A stretch of 11,123 bases of DNA, taken from the NCBI GenBank assembly GCA_964455095.1, contig CAYVUV010000290.1:1-11123 (forward strand), written 5' to 3'. The notes under the pieces were generated by a model that saw nothing but the letters and a program-made list of their open reading frames with translations, did no database searches and was not told the origin of the DNA. A program made the position numbers and the translations under genes. Below are positions 1 to 6,896 of the stretch, one piece after another; position 1 is the first letter of the stretch; every line of letters begins with the position of its first letter. This DNA comes from CAYVUV01 sp964455095. Lineage in GTDB: Bacteria; Desulfobacterota; Binatia; HRBIN30; CADEER01.

Positions 1-1
1 G

Positions 2-334
2 CGGATGGCGCCGTGGCTGCGCGCCGCGACCGCGGTGATCGCGCCGATGCGGATCGGCGCGGGGCACTCGCAGAAGATCTGCGAGGCGATGCTGCTGGGC
101 CGACCGGTGATCTGCAGCCCGCGCGTGGCCTCGCGCCTGGCGCCGGAGGTGCGCGCACAGTTGCTGCTGGCGACCGAGGTCAACGAGTGGGTCGAGCATG
201 TCAGTGGGTTGCTCGCCGACCCGCGGCGCGCCGCGGCCGCGGGCGAAGAGAATCGCCGGGTGGCGCAACAGCACTACGCGCCGGAGGCCGTCTTGCCCCT
301 CCTCGAAGCCGCCTATGCGCGCGCGTCGCGGTGA
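2..334 (+). CDS. Glycosyltransferase (GT4-like), C-terminal fragment
   Basis: The gene is cut by the left edge; the frame is open from base 2 to a TGA at 332-334, giving about 110 visible residues. The fragment reads like the end of a GT-B glycosyltransferase. It has the strand 'VIAPMRIGAGHSQKICEAM' followed by 'GRPVICSP', which matches the donor-binding segment where a conserved acidic residue (here E of CEAM) contacts the nucleotide-sugar. It ends with a helical tail 'LLADPRRAAAAGEENRRVAQQHYAPEAV', typical of family 1/4 enzymes. The spacing and wording recall the sugar transferases associated with PEP-CTERM/EpsH exopolysaccharide loci, but the decisive N-terminal half is missing. An exopolysaccharide or cell-surface glycan role is inferred. 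Its acceptor cannot be judged here. The stop is followed by non-coding repeat sequence, so this looks like the end of its operon. Confidence 0.85.
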   Translation, partial: RMAPWLRAATAVIAPMRIGAGHSQKICEAMLLGRPVICSPRVASRLAPEVRAQLLLATEVNEWVEHVSGLLADPRRAAAAGEENRRVAQQHYAPEAVLPLLEAAYARASR

Positions 335-357
335 GTTCGAATGAGGATCCCTGATAT

Positions 358-480
358 TCACCACGAAGGGCACGAAGACCACGAAGGGCCGCCAGCAGAA
401 GTCTTGGCCGCGAAAAAGCGCAAAAGGCACCATAGAGGAAGGCGGAATTCTCCGCCCATTTCTGCGCCTTCTCGCGGCTG
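358..480. repeat. Interspersed repeat element: tandem 9-mers plus nested hairpin
   Basis: Three tandem 9-base units start at 362, 371 and 380 (cacgaaggg, cacgaagac, cacgaaggg). They are followed by a long imperfect inverted repeat: arm 407-425 (gccgcgaaaaagcgcaaaa) pairs with arm 460-478 at 16 of 19 positions. All three mismatches become G-U pairs in a minus-strand transcript, so that RNA would fold better than the plus-strand one. Inside lies a second perfect hairpin, ggcgga-attc-tccgcc, at 441-456. From memory, 'cacgaagg' tandem stretches next to 'gcgaaaaagcgcaaa' sequences recur in intergenic regions of many unrelated GC-rich bacteria, so this is probably a dispersed non-coding element. 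A 46-codon frame (341-481, beginning MRIPDIHHEGHEDHEG) crosses it but looks like a by-product of the repeat. Confidence 0.6.
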
Positions 481-621
481 ACCCAACGGTGCTGCCCGTC
501 GGTTTGCAATATTTTCACAAGCGAGAGGGAAGAATCTTCCGCCAGTCGCGGTCAACCAGTGCAGTTTCCCCGCTCCGGCAAGGCAGTCAGGTGTGCACGC
601 TTTTTGCCTTGGGTTGCGGGC
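481..621. other. Non-coding stretch with small inverted repeats upstream of the cohesin-like gene
   Basis: This gap has a relatively A+T-rich patch (ttgcaatattttcac, 505-519) that could hold a promoter, though no convincing -35/-10 pair is seen. A perfect 6-1-6 inverted repeat, ggaaga-a-tcttcc, lies at 528-540. A second inverted repeat pairs caaggca (579-585) with tgccttg (605-611), with gtgcac in the loop, and ends 10 bases before the chosen ATG at 622. It could shape the mRNA leader or be another repeat element. The following reading frame is open upstream to an ATG at 559, so the part after 559 might be translated. Its content (MQFPRSGKAVRCARF) does not look like a signal peptide and is judged non-coding. 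Confidence 0.4.
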
Positions 622-1602
622 ATGACAACGGCCCCGGGCCTCTGGCGGCCACCATGGCGCCTGGCGTGGTTGGCAGGCTGCATTGGGATGGTCGCCGTGT
701 CGTCGGCAGCGCTCGGCGTCGAGATGGTCTTGCCGCAATCGACCGTCGCGATCGGCGCCGCCCCGGAACCCATGCCGATCGCAATCCACGGGGCTGCCGG
801 CGTGCAGGGGGTCGAGCTGGCGATCGCCTACGATCCGTCCGTGGTGCGCCTCAGCGCCGATCCGCAGCAGACGGCGATGAGTGCCAACTGCATGGTGATG
901 GTCAACGCAGCGGTTCCCGGCCAGATGCGGCTGGCGCTCGCCTGCCCGAATGCCGTGCAGGGTTCTGGGCTGCTTTTGACGTTGTCGTTATACGCCACCG
1001 GGGCCGGAACGACCCCACTCGCGTTGCAGCGCTGTGATGTGAACGAGGGCACCGTCGCGTGCACCACGCGAGACGGGTTGGTGACGGTGAATGGCGTGGC
1101 CCCGCGTGTGAGCGCGCCGGCGCGGTTCCTCCGTGTCCACTCCAACGAATCGACAACCGTCGACCGCCTGACGTTCAGAGGCGGCTTCCTGCTCCCGTCC
1201 GCGACGTCCTTCGCGACACTCGATCCGCAATCCAATGGGGCGCAACTGGTCGTCGCCGAACACACCGGTACGGTGAAAGTTTCGATTGAGCTTCCGGGCG
1301 GTGCGTACGGCGGCCGCGGGACACGGGGGTGGAGCCGCCGGTCGGGCGGTTGGCTTTATCTCGACCAGACCGAAGCGCCAATCGACGGCATCACCAGGAT
1401 GGCCATCTGGGACGGCGCGCGCCGGGAGCCAGGCCTGGTCTTGGTTCGCATGAATGGAAAGGGAGGCAGCTATCCGGTGGATGCCGCCGACCTGCCGCTG
1501 CGCGTCGCAGTCGACCTGGGCGCAAGCCAGGTCGAAAGCGCTTTTGCCTCGTCCAGCTGCACGGCGACGGGTGACGGCCGGAAGCGCCAATGCCGAGAAT
1601 AG
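622..1602 (+). CDS. Secreted cohesin-like domain protein
   Basis: The protein has 326 residues from the ATG at 622, chosen because it puts a signal peptide directly at the N-terminus (positive residues near 9-13, hydrophobic 14-31, likely cut near AALG). The in-frame ATG at 559 would add 21 residues without secretion character. No strong ribosome site precedes either start. Residues about 33-155 resemble the cohesin or cohesin-like jelly-roll fold: 'VELAIAYDPSVVRLS', then 'GSGLLLTLSLYATGAG', then a closing 'DGLVTVNG'. Residues about 165-326 form a second beta-rich module (DRLTFRGGFLLP, DPQSNGAQLVV, ELPGGAYGG, DLPLRVAVDLG) ending in two cysteines (SSC...RQC) that could pair. I recall this second module as common in secreted proteins of uncultured deltaproteobacteria-like genomes, with no known function. 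A role in surface or extracellular adhesion is only a guess. It converges on the next gene with a 16-base gap. Confidence 0.7.
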   Translation: MTTAPGLWRPPWRLAWLAGCIGMVAVSSAALGVEMVLPQSTVAIGAAPEPMPIAIHGAAGVQGVELAIAYDPSVVRLSADPQQTAMSANCMVMVNAAVPGQMRLALACPNAVQGSGLLLTLSLYATGAGTTPLALQRCDVNEGTVACTTRDGLVTVNGVAPRVSAPARFLRVHSNESTTVDRLTFRGGFLLPSATSFATLDPQSNGAQLVVAEHTGTVKVSIELPGGAYGGRGTRGWSRRSGGWLYLDQTEAPIDGITRMAIWDGARREPGLVLVRMNGKGGSYPVDAADLPLRVAVDLGASQVESAFASSSCTATGDGRKRQCRE

Positions 1603-1629
1603 GACTCGGCCGGCGCGATCAGTCGAGTC
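1603..1629. terminator. Possible weak bidirectional terminator hairpin between convergent genes
   Basis: A perfect 6-base inverted repeat (gactcg at 1603-1608, cgagtc at 1624-1629) spans the short gap between the convergent cohesin-like and beta-CASP genes, partly overlapping the end of the latter. The loop is 15 bases and no T-run follows on either strand, so this is not a classical intrinsic terminator. It is listed only because it is the sole candidate at this convergent junction. Confidence 0.2.
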
Positions 1630-3079
1630 GCACTTGCTCGAGGTAGCGCGGCACGGCGGCGGTCCAGGCCAGCTCGCGCTCGATCCCGTCGTGCAGTGAC
1701 TGCGCGGCCGTCGCTTCGGCGTGCACGACGAAGGTGACCTCGGGTGGGCGCGGGGCGCTGCGCAGCCAGCCGAGGATCTCGCTGCGGTCGGCGTGGACAG
1801 AGAAGGCGGGCACGTTGACGATCTCGGCGCGCACGGGAATGTAGCGGCCGAGCATCTTGACCGCGCGCGCACCGTCGAGCAGCGCGCGGCCGCGCGTGCC
1901 ATCGGCCTGGTAGCCGACCAGAATGACGCTGTTGCGCGGCTCGGGCAGGCGATGCGCGAGGTGGTGCAGGACGCGCCCGCCGGTGGCCATGCCGGAGGCG
2001 GAGATGATGATCGCCGGGCCCGACTGCTGGTTGATCGCCATCGAGTCCTCGACGCGCCGCGCCTCGATCAGATTGCCGGGATCGAACGGATCGCCGCCAT
2101 CGGACAACCCTGGGTTGATCTCGGCGCTGCGGCTGGCCAGTGCGGCGCGGTAGATCTGCAGTGTCGACAGCGCCATCGGGCTGTCGACGTACACGGGCAG
2201 GTTCGGCACGCGTGCCGCCTGCACCAGGCGGCGCAGGTGGTAGAGGATCACCTCGGTGCGATCGACCGCGAACGACGGGATGACGATCATGCCGCCGCGC
2301 GCCGCGGTGCTCGCGATCGCGTGCTCGAAGCGTTCGAGCGAGGCGGCATCCTCGTGCTCGCGGTCGCCGTAGGTGCCCTCGGTGAGCACGATGTCGGCCG
2401 CCGGCGGCGGCGCCGGCGGGCACAGGATCGGATGGTGCGGGCGGCCGAGGTCGCCGCTGAACAGCAGCGTGCGCGGCCGCTTGCCGTCGAGCTCGAGCGT
2501 CAGCGTCGCCGAGCCCAGGATGTGACCGGCGTGGCGAAACGTCACGCGCAGGCCCGGGGCGACCTCGCGCGGCGCGTCGAACGCGACCGGCTCGAAGTGG
2601 CCGAGGGCGCTCTCGGCATCGCGCTCGGTATAGAGCGGCATGGCCGGGGAGTGCTTGGAGTAGCCGCGCCGGTTGGCGTAGCCGGCTTCCTCCTCCTGCA
2701 GGTGCCCACTGTCGGGCAGGACGATGCGACACAGATCGCGCGTGCCGCTGGTGGCGTAGACCGGTCCGCGAAAGCCGTTGCGCGTCAACGCCGGAATGTA
2801 GCCGCTGTGATCGAGGTGTGCGTGGGTGAGGAGGATGGCGTCGATCGAATCGGCAGCGACCGGGAACGCCGACCAGTTGCGTTCGCGCAGCGCCTTGAGA
2901 CCCTGAAACAGCCCGCAGTCGACCAACACCCGCGCCTGCGGCGTGTCGACCAGAAAGCGGCTGCCGGTCACGGTGCCGGTGGCGCCGAGAAAACGCAGCA
3001 CGGCGACCTGGGGGCGGTCGACGGAGCGCGCCTTGTGCGGCGACCTGGAGGGACTCTTGCGATGTGCGGCGCGTGACAT
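1619..3079 (-). CDS. Beta-CASP metallo-beta-lactamase, RNA-specificity type
   Basis: The protein has 486 residues, close to the usual 450-480 of this family. The metallo-beta-lactamase core is complete: HAHLDH at 86-91, H186 in HAGHILGS, and D210 in FSGDLGR. The beta-CASP insert follows, with motif A (E234 in TEGTYG), motif B (H372 in GGRVLHH) and motif C (H429 in FSVHADR), then a short RNA-metabolising MBL tail. Relatives include CPSF-73 and bacterial or archaeal nucleases that cut or trim RNA using two zinc ions, so a cytoplasmic zinc-dependent ribonuclease is the likely activity; the substrate is unknown. The start at 3079 gives a short basic leader (MSRAAHRKSPSR). An ATG at 3106 would add nine residues and sit 17 bases after the preceding stop; neither has a clear ribosome site. 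It is last in a run of three minus-strand genes. Confidence 0.92.
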   Translation of the reverse strand: MSRAAHRKSPSRSPHKARSVDRPQVAVLRFLGATGTVTGSRFLVDTPQARVLVDCGLFQGLKALRERNWSAFPVAADSIDAILLTHAHLDHSGYIPALTRNGFRGPVYATSGTRDLCRIVLPDSGHLQEEEAGYANRRGYSKHSPAMPLYTERDAESALGHFEPVAFDAPREVAPGLRVTFRHAGHILGSATLTLELDGKRPRTLLFSGDLGRPHHPILCPPAPPPAADIVLTEGTYGDREHEDAASLERFEHAIASTAARGGMIVIPSFAVDRTEVILYHLRRLVQAARVPNLPVYVDSPMALSTLQIYRAALASRSAEINPGLSDGGDPFDPGNLIEARRVEDSMAINQQSGPAIIISASGMATGGRVLHHLAHRLPEPRNSVILVGYQADGTRGRALLDGARAVKMLGRYIPVRAEIVNVPAFSVHADRSEILGWLRSAPRPPEVTFVVHAEATAAQSLHDGIERELAWTAAVPRYLEQVRLD

Positions 3080-3122
3080 GCCCCGATCGTAGCGCCTGCT
3101 GCTCATCTGACGCCAGCCGGCG

Positions 3123-5681
3123 TCACGGCGCCTTCTCGCCTGCGGCGTCCGATTTGCCGCCAGCAAACATCTGGTAGACCTCGGGCGGCACCCGTCGGCC
3201 GAAGTCGTCGGCCAGGCGCTTCGCCTCGTCGGCATGCCCGGCCGCCTGCTGCGCCTTCGAGCCGAAGAGGTCGCCGCCGGCGCGCACGTAGTCGCGCTCT
3301 TCCGGGCGCAGTGCGGCCAGGTAGGGGTCGGCTTCGGGCGGCGTGCGGCGCGCCAGCTCGTCGAGCCAACGGCTCAGCGCCAGGCCGTCGAACCATCCCG
3401 CCGCGCCGCTGCGCTGGTTACGCTGCGTGATCGGCGACGAGTACTCGATGAGCGGGCGGTCGTCGCGGTTGATCGCGGCGGTGGCGAACAGATCGCGGTT
3501 GGCGGAGAGGTTGCCGGCGTAGAAGAGCATGGTGAGCGCCATGATGCCCTGCCGCGGCGCGTCGGGCGTTTTGCGCCGGCGCCGGAAGTTGTCCACCAGG
3601 CGCTCGGGGGCGAGCGGCGTGGCCGCTGCCTGGCCGACCAGCGCGACGATCGGCCGGTCGGGCAGAAAATCGCCACGCCACAGCGTGAGCTGCGGGAACA
3701 CCTCGAGCATGGTGCGCGCGATGACTTCGAGCTCGCCCTGCGAGAGCTGATAGAGCGGCAACCACTGCGCGAACAGCCCGCCCGGCGCGAGCCGCGCCCG
3801 CACGGCGGCGAAATGCTCCAGCGTGTACAGGCTGCCGGCTCCGGCCTGCCACGGGATGAACAGGTCGCCGACGATGACGTCGTACGTCTCCGCCGTGCCG
3901 CTCAAGTAGTGCCGCCCGTCCTCGACGACGATACGCGAGCGCGGATCGCTGAACAGTCCGCCTGTATAGCTGCCGAAATACACGCGGGCGGCGGTCACCA
4001 CTTCGGGAATCAGCTCGGCCGTCGTCACGCGCTCCACCGGGTGCTGCAGCGCGGCGCCGGCGGTGATGCCGGTGCCCATGCCGAGGAAGAACACCGAGCG
4101 GGGATGCGGATGGATGAAGATCGGGATGTCGGCCTGCGTCTGCTCGTACGTCAGGGCGCCGGTACCGCCGAGCGAATAGTAGTTGTCGAGCTTGATGCGC
4201 CGGCTCTTGCCCTGCTGCACGACGGCGACGACGCCGTGGGCCCCTTCCCAGACTTCGAACAACGCCTCGCCGCGGCGGGAATCGATCTTGACCATCGGCA
4301 GGCGCGACGGATCGAGCGCCGTGGCGAAGAGCAGCATGCCCGCCGCCGGCGCGATGCGCATCGCCACTGAGCGCGTGCCGGGCGCGCGGCGGCCGAGCTC
4401 GAGGGCGAAGCCGGCGGCGACAAAGTAGAGCAGCGCCATGGCCTTGATGCTCGCCCACAGGCCGAGCCACTGCAGCAGGACGAATCCCGCCCCCAGCGAG
4501 CCGAGGATCGCCCCCGCCGTGTTGACGGCCGCGAGTCTCCCGATCGCGGCGCCGGCGCGCGTATCGACGGCGCGCGCGACTTGCAACAGATAGGGGAAGA
4601 GGCTGCCGGCGAGAACGGCCGCCGGCAGCATCACGACCACCGCGGTGGTGAAGACCGCGCGCATGTAGGGCAACCAGCCCGCCTGTGGTGCGACGTACGA
4701 GAGGCCGTCGGTGAAGGCATAGAACAGAAACGGCGACAGGCCCACCGCGGTCCCGGCGGCGAGGGCGAGGGCGGCCACGACAGCGACCGGGTCGGCGGCA
4801 CTGCGGCACAGGCGATGCGCCACCGCCGCGCCGAGGCCGAGCGCGATGAGGAAGGTGACGAGAATGGCGGCGAACGAGTACACGGAGTTGTGCAGGACCT
4901 GCGCGAACATGCGGGTCCAGAGCACCTCCAGCGCCAGCGTCGTGAAGCCGGAGAGAAAGGCGATGGCGAGCACGGCGCGGCGGTCGAATGGCGGCGGCGC
5001 CGGCACGATGTTTGGCTCGGCTGCGGGCCGCGCAGACACCGGCATGCGGCGGTCGAGCGCAAAGGCGCCCAAGCCGATGGCGGTGCTGAGCGCGATGGAG
5101 AGCCAGTAGGTGTTGGCGAAACCCAGCACGGCGGGCAGGTAGAACCCGGCGGCGAGTGCGCCGCAGGCGCCGCCGGCCGTGTTGAGCGCGTACAGCAGCG
5201 TCGCCACCGCGCCGAGCTGCTCGGGCCGGCGGACCAGATGCTGGCCCATCATTGGCAAGGTGCCGCCCATGCAGATCGCCGGCGGCAGCAGCATCGTCGT
5301 GGCCAGCGCGGCTTTGACCAGCGTGAAGGCGAGCGGCCGGTCGCTGAAGGCGCGAAAGAGGCTCGCGTAGACGGTGTGGTAGAGATCGAACAGGCCGAAG
5401 TAGAGCAGGGCGGTGACGGCGATGCCGACCTCCAACATCGCGTAGGCGCGCAGCGGCCGCGCCGCCTGCGCCGCGCGCTCCCCCCACCAGTAGCTGCCGA
5501 GCGAGAGGCCGAGGAAGAAGATCGCCAGCGTCAGCGCCGCGGCATGCGCGGTGCTGCCGAACAGCAGCGCGAGCTGGCGCAGCCACAGAACCTGATACAC
5601 CAACCCGGCGAAGCCCGAGGCGAAGAAGAGGGCCAACAGCGACGGCGGGACAATTGGGTGACCCTCGGGCGCGTCGGGCAT
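3123..5681 (-). CDS. Polytopic membrane protein fused to a spermidine synthase-like domain
   Basis: The protein has 852 residues from ATG 5681; an in-frame GTG at 5705 would add eight residues (RPTPAIA region), and neither start has a clear ribosome site. Residues about 12-450 carry a dozen or more hydrophobic segments in two similar halves: 'SGFAGLVYQVLWLRQLALLFG' early on, and 'SGFTTLALEVLWTRMFAQVL' after a Pro-rich loop. That looks like an internal duplication. Residues about 470-710 are a Rossmann methyltransferase-like domain of the spermidine synthase family: GMGTG at 534-538, E556 for the ribose, D588-G589 for the adenine side, and D606 (VGDLF) where the catalytic Asp of aminopropyltransferases lies. 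The remaining ~140 residues are helical and unassigned. Many such fusions are labelled spermidine synthase, but the activity is largely unproven. Polyamine or small-amine alkylation at the inner membrane is an inference. The beta-CASP gene follows closely. Confidence 0.88.
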   Translation of the reverse strand: MPDAPEGHPIVPPSLLALFFASGFAGLVYQVLWLRQLALLFGSTAHAAALTLAIFFLGLSLGSYWWGERAAQAARPLRAYAMLEVGIAVTALLYFGLFDLYHTVYASLFRAFSDRPLAFTLVKAALATTMLLPPAICMGGTLPMMGQHLVRRPEQLGAVATLLYALNTAGGACGALAAGFYLPAVLGFANTYWLSIALSTAIGLGAFALDRRMPVSARPAAEPNIVPAPPPFDRRAVLAIAFLSGFTTLALEVLWTRMFAQVLHNSVYSFAAILVTFLIALGLGAAVAHRLCRSAADPVAVVAALALAAGTAVGLSPFLFYAFTDGLSYVAPQAGWLPYMRAVFTTAVVVMLPAAVLAGSLFPYLLQVARAVDTRAGAAIGRLAAVNTAGAILGSLGAGFVLLQWLGLWASIKAMALLYFVAAGFALELGRRAPGTRSVAMRIAPAAGMLLFATALDPSRLPMVKIDSRRGEALFEVWEGAHGVVAVVQQGKSRRIKLDNYYSLGGTGALTYEQTQADIPIFIHPHPRSVFFLGMGTGITAGAALQHPVERVTTAELIPEVVTAARVYFGSYTGGLFSDPRSRIVVEDGRHYLSGTAETYDVIVGDLFIPWQAGAGSLYTLEHFAAVRARLAPGGLFAQWLPLYQLSQGELEVIARTMLEVFPQLTLWRGDFLPDRPIVALVGQAAATPLAPERLVDNFRRRRKTPDAPRQGIMALTMLFYAGNLSANRDLFATAAINRDDRPLIEYSSPITQRNQRSGAAGWFDGLALSRWLDELARRTPPEADPYLAALRPEERDYVRAGGDLFGSKAQQAAGHADEAKRLADDFGRRVPPEVYQMFAGGKSDAAGEKAP

Positions 5682-5778
5682 GGCGATAGCGGGCGTCGGT
5701 CGCACGAAGTTGGGTAGATAGCCGCTGTATCGCGAGGCCCCGATGCGTCAAATTGCCGCAGGCCAACGCCCGCGAATG

Positions 5779-6807
5779 TCAGTGCGCCGCCGGCGTCGCC
5801 GTCGCCGCGGGCGAGCTGGGTGGCGGCGCAGTGGCCACCGCGGTCGTCTGGGGCGTCGGTGTCGCGTTCGCGGTTGGGGTGGAGAATGGCGCCGACAGCG
5901 ACTCGACGCGGTACAGCGGCGGTACCGTGAACAGGTCGTGCCCGTGCGGGCCGATGAATTCGTCGAAGTGCAGCGCGCTGCTGCGCAGCGCGTGATCCAT
6001 CGAGAAGGCGTTGTAGGCGTTGGCGTCGCGGAAGCCGAACACGGTGATCAGCGACATGCGCTCGCGCGTGCGGTCGACGTAGGTGTCGATGCTGACCACG
6101 CCGCCGCCCGCCATCATGCCGGCGGCGCCCTCTTCTTTGAACCAGCGCTCGAGCTCGGCCAGGCGGCCGTCTTTGACGTCGTACGACATCAGCATGAACA
6201 CGCGCGCCTGATTGTGCGGCGCCATCGGCAGCGTCTTGGCCACCCGCGCCGGCGCGGCGGCGGGCGGCGCCGGTTCGTGGCAGGGCTCGTCGCCGGTAGT
6301 GAGGCTGGCGAGATACGCGACCAGGTCCGCCACCTGGGCGAGCGTCATGTCGGGATAGGCGGGCATGCGCGAGCGCCCGTCCGGGCCGATGTAGTCGGGG
6401 CCTTCGACCAGCACGGCGTCGGGGTTGAGAATCGCCTCGACGAAATACGCCGGCGGATGATGCGCCCCCATGCCGGTGAGATCGGGCCCCGGGCCGGCCT
6501 TCTCCGCCGCCACGGCAGGAAAGTCGGCGCCGCTGACGGCGTGGCAGTTGTGGCAGCCGTGCTCGACGAACGCCCGCCGGCCGGCGGCGCTGTCGCCGGC
6601 GAGGGGCGTCAGCGCCCAGCCCGGCGGCACACCGCCGGCGCGGTGCAGCGCCTCCATGGTGATGCGCACGCCGGGCACCGCGCGGGCTGCTTGCGGTGCC
6701 GTCGCAGCCGGCGCTTGCGCCTGCGCGGGAGCATGACCCAACAACAATGTTCCGAGCAGCAGCGGCACATTCCACCGGGCCCCCACCGCAATGTGCATGA
6801 TGCGCAT
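5779..6807 (-). CDS. Exported c-type cytochrome fused to an ABM/EthD-like domain
   Basis: The protein has 342 residues. The start at 6807 is supported by AGGAAGAG just upstream. A signal peptide (about 1-31, ending near AQAQA) is followed by a monohaem cytochrome c domain: CHNCH at 85-89 binds haem, and M148 in 'SRMPAYPDMT' is the likely axial ligand. The fold closes at 'QVADLVAYLASL' near 169. An Ala/Pro linker leads to residues about 201-305, 'ARVFMLMSYDVKDGRLAELERWFKEEG' to 'ITVFGFRDANAYNAF' and 'FIGPHGHDLFTVPPLYRVE', which resemble a ferredoxin-like dimeric alpha/beta barrel (ABM/EthD type). The last ~37 residues are low-complexity Pro/Thr/Ala. The protein should be periplasmic and carry electrons; what the second domain binds is unknown. 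It diverges from the small Cys/His protein gene, and its stop lies about 97 bases before the membrane fusion gene. Confidence 0.88.
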   Translation of the reverse strand: MRIMHIAVGARWNVPLLLGTLLLGHAPAQAQAPAATAPQAARAVPGVRITMEALHRAGGVPPGWALTPLAGDSAAGRRAFVEHGCHNCHAVSGADFPAVAAEKAGPGPDLTGMGAHHPPAYFVEAILNPDAVLVEGPDYIGPDGRSRMPAYPDMTLAQVADLVAYLASLTTGDEPCHEPAPPAAAPARVAKTLPMAPHNQARVFMLMSYDVKDGRLAELERWFKEEGAAGMMAGGGVVSIDTYVDRTRERMSLITVFGFRDANAYNAFSMDHALRSSALHFDEFIGPHGHDLFTVPPLYRVESLSAPFSTPTANATPTPQTTAVATAPPPSSPAATATPAAH

Positions 6808-6896
6808 GCGGCTCTTCCTACCAAAGCGCGGCGCGGCAGCGCGAGCGCTGCTGCGACGGGTTGCGCGGTGTAGGCCCCTTTGGTAAGCGCCACTCG
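6808..6896. promoter_or_regulatory. Divergent intergenic region with mirrored octamers and a central palindrome
   Basis: This 89-base gap separates two divergent start codons. TACCAAAG at 6819-6826 and CTTTGGTA at 6878-6885 form a perfect inverted repeat, so both genes read CTTTGGTA, exactly 11 bases, then ATG. Between them is a perfect 7-2-7 palindrome, gcagcgc-ga-gcgctgc, at 6836-6851. Promoters for both genes must lie here or nearby, but no consensus -35/-10 pair stands out. The octamers could be operator half-sites of a shared regulator, or part of -10 regions for very short leaders. A metal-responsive regulator is a reasonable guess from the neighbouring genes, but no known Zur or Fur box is recognised. 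Confidence 0.5.
6812..6819 (-). promoter_or_regulatory. Ribosome binding site of the cytochrome gene
   Basis: Read on the minus strand, AGGAAGAG ends four bases before the ATG at 6807, with its AGGA core eight bases away. This decides the start in favour of 6807 over the in-frame ATG three codons downstream at 6798. The site overlaps the left octamer of the mirrored pair by one base, so a protein bound there could also block translation initiation or transcription. Confidence 0.6.

Noticed and set aside
358..388. Tandem 9-mers as a CRISPR array
   Set aside because: Units are contiguous 9-mers without spacers, and no cas-like gene is present.
341..481. 46-codon open frame beginning MRIPDIHHEGHEDHEG
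   Set aside because: It is generated by the tandem 9-mers and hairpin of the repeat element; it has no ribosome site and a composition typical of a translated repeat.
1721..3076. Long plus-strand open frame opposite the beta-CASP gene
   Set aside because: It lies wholly antisense to a gene with complete catalytic motifs; its Arg/Ala/Gly/His-rich composition is the usual shadow in GC-rich DNA.
3234..5717. Two long plus-strand open frames (3234-4370 and 4581-5717) opposite the membrane fusion gene
   Set aside because: Both are antisense shadows rich in Arg, Glu, Gln and His with no domain pattern, while the minus strand has clear membrane segments and a GMGTG motif.
5706..5778. Possible promoter between the cytochrome and membrane-fusion genes (TTGACG on the minus strand at 5746-5751)
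   Set aside because: No -10 hexamer lies at 16-18 bases; the best match, GATACA, is only 14 bases away. Kept as too weak to annotate.
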